A stretch of 64,000 nt of DNA from Mangifera indica. Taxonomy: Eukaryota; Streptophyta; Magnoliopsida; Sapindales; Anacardiaceae. The notes beneath the pieces are model-generated. The model saw nothing but the letters and a program-made list of their open reading frames with translations. It had not been told where the DNA came from and did not search any database. A program made the translations under genes and the position numbers. Shown one piece after another: positions 57,522 to 64,000 of the stretch. The stretch's first letter is position 1. Each line of letters starts with the position of its first letter. The stretch covers positions 124,001 through 188,000 of the forward strand of contig NW_025401103.1 of the NCBI RefSeq assembly GCF_011075055.1, given 5' to 3'.

Positions 57522-59188
57522 TTATGGTAGGTGCCCTAAAGCAAATTGAATTTGGGATCTATGAATATAATTCTATATTAATAATTAATAAATGATGTAT
57601 TGTTATTCAATTCATATGTTATCTATTTATATGATTATGTGAATAACGTACCTTTAGAATGATAAAAACTATGATGAGAGGTTTAGATGACTGATCATAG
57701 GCACCCTATGTACACTTTTAGTGGCCATTCTAGATTATGAGATTATCATAATGTTAAGTGACCCTACCAAATGTGGCGAAAGATCTCATATGTCAAAGTT
57801 GTTATAAACAACTTGGTGTAACACATAGGTGTACGTTGTAGACATGTTCATCGGACTGACCTGACTAAATGATATCCATATGGAAAGTTGCTCTAATGTC
57901 TATGGAATAAATCCTTTGAACACCACAAATGCATGTGATCCTTTGACTTAAGGTCGTCAATCCATCTTGTGTAAAGATTGATATGGTTTGATGATATCTA
58001 GCGTGTTATTGTAATTGGGGTAACTATAAAGATAGTAATCAGTTATATTGTGAGATACATGGAGACTATGGTTGATCGATAAAATATTCATCATTTCTAA
58101 GTACAAGAGAAGATATTTCATGTGAGAATATGAATGACATCCATAATTGCTTAAATTTATAGCCATAATGAGATGAGGTTGTTGCCTAATTCATGATATT
58201 CATTTATGTATATTAGTTCATACCGAGAAATTACTAAAATAGACACTTTTCCATGTCTCAAACTTAAGAGATATTTATCAACAAAATGATTGAATTACAC
58301 ATAATTGTGATATTGTAAAAGTTTAAAAGATGTCTGTCGACATTCTATTGTCTGGGTAGTCATAATGCTTTCCTAGAGGCCAATCATGGTTTATGTCTAA
58401 ATTTGGCCTGAATTCAAACATTACTAGTTCAATAGAGAGCTTATGGGTTACTCATATTAGGGGTTGATTTGAACCAAGATGAAAGAATTATTTGGTGATA
58501 TCTTGGTGTTTAGGGAAAGAAAGAACCCAATTGACCACACTTTGACCAAGTTAAACTTGGTGTGCTTAGTGCTAGTTGGCACCATGCAAAATTGTATAAA
58601 GCATGGCATGGTTGGACAAAATATTATCCAACCATGCAAGGCTTGAAACCATGTCGAGTGGCACATTTTTGGTGCCACCCATGCATGTTTATCCACTCGT
58701 GCAAGTCATGAAACATGTTGACTATGCATGTTTACATACCAGCCATGCATATGTGTTGAGGGTACCAAGTTTGGATGAAATTTTTGTTGTACTCGGACAC
58801 TTGCACATATTTAAAGTACAAAACACATAAACAACAAAAACCTTAATCGCAAGTTTTTTGTTTTTCTCTCTTTGTCATGAACACACTTAATCTGAAAAAA
58901 AAAAAGCCTTAGTTTCCTTCTTCTTGGATTGTTTCTTACATGTTCTTGGTCCGTATGTATACCAAGGCGTCACCTCTCGAGGGTTAGATAGTGTTCAGTC
59001 CCAAGCCACATGAAGATTAGGAGAAACTACCAATATAGGTATAGACCTAAAACACTTTATAAGTGTTTTGCATGATTTATGAATATATGTTCTAAAATTG
59101 GTATCTTGGTAAAGGTTTTGGGATTATTTATTTTTAAAATTTTTAATTCCGCTATATTGCTAGTTATCTATGCCTTGAAAACCCTATG
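57522..59188 (+). repeat. Family A Copia 5' LTR, longest copy
   Basis: 1667 bp from TTATGGTAGGTGCCC (TG start decayed) to GAAAACCCTATG. A perfect PBS TGGTATCAGAGCC follows at 59190-59202. Marks the start of an element running to the right edge. Confidence 0.88.
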
Positions 59189-61440
59189 GTGGTATCAGAG
59201 CCACTATTTAGCACATTTTCATGAAAATGTATACGTTCTAGTTTGTTTTGATTTATTTTATGTGTTGATTGCATATAATCAAATTAATCAAGACTAAAAT
59301 TGGTAAAGATAATCTGCAATCATGTTGTTTCATGATTTGTTAAGTATCATGTACAATGTAAACTATGTTAAATTTTTTAGTAATGGTATTTGAATTTTAT
59401 TGAAATTCATAGGTTGAATTTTGGTTGAAAGTTGTAGGTTTCATGTTGTTGCATAAAATCTTCTCCAAATCCTATTGACTATATGATTCGAGGATTGCTA
59501 GTGGTGTGAATAGGATTTACGTGATTTATTCCCTCACTTTGATGACTAGCTTGTCAAAAATATGAGTCTTCTAGATTTTTTCATCACCAGAACACCCAAA
59601 AAACTAGGTCTAGAAAACCATTCATGCACGACATATTCCAAACCATTCATTGATATGTCGGGTGGACAAGTTTTTACACCATGAGTGGTGCATGGCTAGA
59701 CCATTTATTTGGTCTAACCATGACTATCTCATGGTGCATGGCACCAAAACATGGCGTGGCTAGACCATAATTTGGTCCAACTATGACATTTTCATGGCTT
59801 TAAGCCATGTGTGCACAAGGTGCATACTGGACTAGTTTTGGTCTAGCTATGCCTTTTTGTGTGTGATGCCTTTCACCCTGGTTGCATTCCAACCATGCCC
59901 AAGCTATGACTTTAGTTGTGCAGTATTCCAAAATTGTTTTGAATTCCAAATGCACGGTAAGACTACACACTTACATGCTCGGCAAAGCTACAAATTCTAG
60001 TTTAGCCCTGTTTTGTTGAATTTAGACTCAACTGAGATTTTTTTTAACTTTGAAGGTTGAATTGCAATTTTGTAAAATTTTAAGAACCAAAAAAATTTAA
60101 CACTTGGGATAATAATAATTAAAAATTTAATGTTTAATTAATATGTATATGTATGGATGTTCTAAACATGGTGCACAATATATAACTAAAGAACCTTTGT
60201 GGTTGCTTTTTAAAGTTCTCTATTTTATTTTTAGATTATAATTCTTAAATAGGGTTTGTGTGCCCTACGTTTATCCTATTTTTTTTTTTAGATTAGATTG
60301 TTTTTATTTTCTTATAATTCTATAAATAGGAAATAAAGTCATGTAATAATTGAAGATTGTAAACAAAAGGACAAGCACGAAGACTTGAAGATGAAGATTC
60401 ACCTAAGTTAACTAGTAAAACTCCTTTTGGCTTAATGAGTTCGACATTAGTTATGACTGTGTGTTGGCATGTTTTTTATTTTACATTATAGAATATATGT
60501 GCAGGTTTATTTTGCAAATATTACCTAACATGCGGCTTAAAATCTAATGACACCTAACATACGGCTTAAAATCTAATGACACTTAACATGCGGCATAAAA
60601 CCTGATGAGACTAAATAATAAAACTCTCGACTTAAATATTAAGTCTAAGATTTGATTAGTGTCTTCCAACATAATGCCTTAATTAAGCCCCTATTCGTTG
60701 GAACCTTGCTTGTTAAAGCAAAGTGTATACTTCTACTAGGTGGAAAATTAGGTGTTAATCATGTTAGGTCTGACTTAACTAATGTACTTTACTTGTTTGT
60801 CAAAGTGAAGGTAAAGTATGTTAGAGGTATGAGTAAGGAATGAATTTGTTGATATAAGGGGATATGTAGTATCCACCCTACTAATATTGAGAATCACATT
60901 TGAGGTCACATGATTTGTTAGGGTAACACTTATCTTGAGATCATGGGCTTTTAGTGATTAATTTGAAATTTACCTATTTAATTAATTCAAGCTTATTTGC
61001 CAAAGCAAAGGGAAAAATTAATATGATGGAGTCTCAGTCCACTAAGAAGTTCACCAGAACTTCCTGAGTATAATAATGAACGTTGTTGGCTTGAGGAAAA
61101 ATAATGGCAGCATTTTAATTATTAAATTTGTAATTAAAATGAACATTAATAAATTAAATTAAATTACTGATGTTTTATTTGTACATTATAGATCATATAA
61201 TCATCATGTTAAACATAACGTAACGATTAATTTTCGATAAAGAAAATAGGCTCACTTGAAACAACTTCACTTATTGGTACATAAATCTTCGAATTATTCT
61301 GTGTTAGGAGAAGAAGATATATATCCTTAAGGGGTCATTGCTCCCAAAGTCTAGTCTCGATACCACCCAAAAGCAAAATAATACCTTTAATAAGTATCTT
61401 AATGACTCTGTGGAAGTCCAACACTCATGTTGACTTCTAT
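59189..61440 (+). mobile_element. Family A Copia PBS and leader
   Basis: Intact PBS, then a 2.2 kb leader. Contains clustered inverted words (CATGGCACCA, TTGGTCTAACCATG) at 59630-59900. A 29 bp unit TAACATGCGGCTTAAAATCT.. is repeated three times at 60522-60608; the 7225 copy of the leader has it once. No open frame of note. Confidence 0.8.
60522..60608. repeat. Three-copy 29 bp tandem repeat
   Basis: Units begin CCTAACATGCGGCTTAAAAT, CCTAACATACGGCTTAAAAT and CTTAACATGCGGCATAAAAC. Confidence 0.9.
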
Positions 61441-62130
61441 GTCACCTAAGCTTCCAAAATAACATGAGAAAATGCATGTGCAATCTATACTTACACAGCT
61501 TCAAGAGTTATATGGCACTCTTATGAGGGCTGAATTATATGAGGTGTCAAGTGTGTTGTCTAATTGCAAACTCTCTAAAGAAGGACAAGTTAGCCCTTGT
61601 GTGGTCAAAATGATTGGCTGCATTAAGCAATCAGTGAGCTTGTGCTTTATCATGTACAAGGAGCTTGTTATTAACCCGGCGTTAAAATCCCTCCCTAAAT
61701 CATGGGCTAATTGCATAATGAATTTTAACTTGAACGAAAAGAAAAAAACCCTTAAAGAGTTGTTATTTATGCTCAAACAAGCTGAACAAGAAGTATGAAA
61801 GATAGCTTCAACTAATCTACTTATGGTTAAAGCCCAAGCATCAAAAGTCAAGGCTAAAGGCATAGGCAAGGCTAAGGCTAAGCCTAAACCCAAAAAGAAA
61901 AAGCAACTTGATATTGTTATTTAGCTTCTATATGATGTAGGGAAGGGAAAGGTTGTATGTTTTTATTATGGCAAGGCAGGTCACTGGAAGAAACGTTGCA
62001 AGGCCTTTCTAGAGAACAAGAAAAAGAAAAGAGTTAAAACCTCTACTTCATGTTTGTTTGTCATTGAGATAAACTGTTTTCCTTGTTCATCTTAGGTTGT
62101 AGACACATAATGTGGGTCTTATATTTGTTC
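61441..62130 (+). pseudogene. Family A Copia gag and protease
   Basis: Best-preserved gag of the family: frame 61472-61798 reads MHVQSILTQLQELYGTLMRA, YEVSSVLSNCKLSKEGQVSP, VVKMIGCIKQS and ELLFMLKQAEQEV. A basic linker AKGIGKAKAKPKPKKKK follows, then a knuckle VCFYYGKAGHWKKRC near 61950-61995 in which the second Cys is Tyr. Protease near 62095-62135 reads VVDT*CGSYIC with a stop at the Gly position. Expected Copia order. Confidence 0.85.
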
Positions 62131-63480
62131 AAAAATATAGGGACTATGACAGAGTAAATTGCTCACCAAAAAAGAGGTTGACCTACGTGTTATAAATGGA
62201 GTGTATATTACTACATTAGCTATATGTGTTTATTATCTTAGGTTGCTCACTTGTCTAGTTTTAGAATTAAAACATTGTTATTACATTCCTTCTATTTCTA
62301 GAAACTTAGTTTTTCTGTCTATTTTGGACAAAGAGGAATGTTCATTTTCTATTGTTAGTGGTATTATAACTATTAACTTAAATAATATTCTTTATAGAAT
62401 AACTAAATTCAATAATGGTTTATATATTTGAAAATTGGTAAATGAAATTCTCAATGTGCAAAATAATAAATGATTGAAATCAAATGATATAAATACCTCA
62501 TATTTGTGGTATTGCAGGTTAGACCATGTAACACCGAAACGTATATCAAGACTTTTTAAATAAGGAGTCTTGCAATCATTTGACTTCTAATCATATAAAG
62601 AATGTGAATCATTCCTATTGGATAAGATGGTTAAAGCACCCTTTACTGGACACAATAAAAGGGTAACTAAACTATGAAAGATCATTCACAACAATGTGTA
62701 TGGGTCAATGACATTGTATAATAGATATGAGGAAGCCTACTTCGTCACATTTACTGATAACTTTAGTAGATATCACTATGTATTTTTGATAAAACACAAG
62801 TTTAAATGTTTTCATAAATTCCAAGAATTCAAGAATGAAGTATAAATGCAACTTAGAAAACAAATTAAAATCCTCTGAAGTGATTGAGGGGTGAAAACCT
62901 AAATGTTGAATGGAAAATGGGATAGTATCTTAACTCACTCTTTTTGGTACTTCATAACATAATGGTGTATCTAAATAAAGGAATAGGACCTTAATGGAAA
63001 TAACTAGGTCTATGATGAGTTTTATCGATCTACTTTTATCTTTCTAGGTTCATACCCTAGAAACTGTTACCTTTACACTAAATTGTGTTCTATCTAAATC
63101 CATGGATAAAACTCTATATGAGCTATGGATTAGGTGAAAACCCAATCTAGATTAATTGAGGATTTGGGGTTATAAAGCTTATGCCAAGAAATTGACTTTG
63201 AATAAGCAAAGTAATAAGTCCAAAAAGTGTGTTTTTGTAGGGCATCTAAAAGTCACTAAGGGATAATGCTTTTACCACCTGGAGGAGCAAAAATTTTTTA
63301 TTGCAACGTGTTCCTTAAGAAAGAATTTATTCTCACAAGAACCAGTAAGAGGAAGGTGAAGCTTAATGAAGTTTTTATACTACAAGATACCACAGATGTC
63401 AGGCAGAATAATATGTCATCACAGATGGTCGATCATGATGAAGAAGTTCCTTCACTTTAACTGGAATAACCTTAATGCAC
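62131..63480 (+). pseudogene. Family A Copia integrase
   Basis: Frame 62159-62431 holds the end of protease (LELKHCYYIPSISRNLVFLS, NGLYI). Then the zinc region and core: FTDNFSRYHYVFL (62750-62790), a decayed second Asp region near 62875-62885 (SD*GVK), and a KNKSKKCVFVGHLK-like block near 63205-63250 with the FYHLEEQKFFIATCSLR-type C-terminal stretch (63270-63320). Many stops. Confidence 0.72.
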
Positions 63481-63579
63481 ATAAGAGCTACATAAGTCTG
63501 CATAAGTGTGTCATGAGCCAAAAAGATTTAGTTCTCTTGACTCAGCACGGTGACATACTAGTTATCAATGATAATGAAC

Positions 63580-64000
63580 CTAAGACATATGCCAAGCCTA
63601 TTTCAAGTCTAGATTCTAATAAATGGTTAGATGTCATGAAATCCAAAATAGACTCTATATACTAGAACCAACTATGGACTCTGGTGGACGCACCGATGGG
63701 GTAAAAAGGATAAGGTGCAAATAAGTTTTCAAAAAAAAAAAACTAACATAAAAGGTAACATGCATACCTATAAAGCGCGATTGGTTGACAAAGGTTTCAC
63801 TCATAAATATGTTATTGACTATGATGAAACCTTTTTGTTAGTCATTATATTTAAGTCTATTAAGATTATACTTGCTACAGCTATATACTATGACTATGAA
63901 ATTTTTCAAATGGATGTCAAGACTACTTTCCTAAATGAAACCCTTATAGAAGATGTTTATATGACACAACTCAATGGTTTCATTCTTGTTGAATAGGCAG
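63580..64000 (+). pseudogene. Family A Copia reverse transcriptase, cut by window edge
   Basis: RT start: SLDSNKWLDVMKSKIDSIY (63605-63661), then YKARLVDKGFTHKYVIDYDE, KSIKIILATAIYYDYEIFQM, DVKTTFLNETLIEDVYM and TQLNGF (63769-63990). Frame 63715-63996 is open. The catalytic YVDD region lies beyond the window. Same domain as the remnant at 770-2400. Confidence 0.85.

Noticed and set aside
59190..59202. tRNA-like sequence
   Set aside because: TGGTATCAGAGCC stretches here and at 27016, 37044 and 40349 are retrotransposon primer-binding sites. No cloverleaf is present.
1..64000. CRISPR-like array or prokaryotic defence system
   Set aside because: No regularly spaced direct repeats with unique spacers, no operons or Shine-Dalgarno patterns. 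The window is plant nuclear DNA.

Overview
This window is nuclear DNA from a flowering plant, most likely a eudicot. The evidence is one spliced NAC transcription-factor gene with plant intron borders, several plant retrotransposon lineages and a very AT-rich background. No prokaryotic gene organisation, CRISPR array, tRNA or rRNA gene was seen. I cannot name the species.

Only one gene looks intact: a six-coding-exon NAC gene at 13017-16884 (+). It has a TATA box, a CT-rich leader and a 5'UTR intron. It encodes a predicted 625-residue protein with an N-terminal NAC domain and two hydrophobic segments at the C-terminal end, as in membrane-tethered NAC factors. A second island (about 21.9-25.8 kb) holds gene debris: an unidentified minus-strand 3' fragment, the first three exons of a proteasome alpha-3 (PAG1/PSMA3-like) gene, and the first three exons of a PGAP3/PER1-like gene. 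The last has a frameshift and a stop.

The rest is mostly transposable elements in nested layers. 0-9.8 kb: a Gypsy gag remnant, a Copia RT/RNase H remnant with LTR, a long-LTR Copia family ('family A') nested in another copy of itself, and a CACTA end. 17-24.3 kb: small hairpin MITEs, a family A solo LTR with a decayed target duplication, and two Tourist-like MITEs in opposite orientation. 26.8-30.3 kb: a small-LTR Copia element split by a solo LTR. 30.4-32.3 kb: a LINE ORF1 remnant (-). 32485-37284: a complete and fairly young Copia element (-) with both LTRs, PBS, PPT and an ATATA target duplication. 37.7-43.3 kb: mixed Gypsy fragments. 43.3-51.8 kb: a long Athila/Tat-like Gypsy element (-). 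51.8-54.1 kb: a second copy of the 37.8-40.2 kb composite. 54.1-64 kb: two nested family A Copia elements, the second running off the right edge.

The most unusual structures are four Mutator-like non-autonomous elements with clear 9-10 bp target duplications. Two of them (13555-14106 in NAC intron 1, and 56386-57170) are inverted repeats over almost their whole length and should fold into hairpins of roughly 250-390 bp per arm. A third (46137-47149) sits in the Athila integrase and carries a GC-rich minisatellite core. All retrotransposon reading frames here are broken to some degree; they are described as remnants, not working genes.
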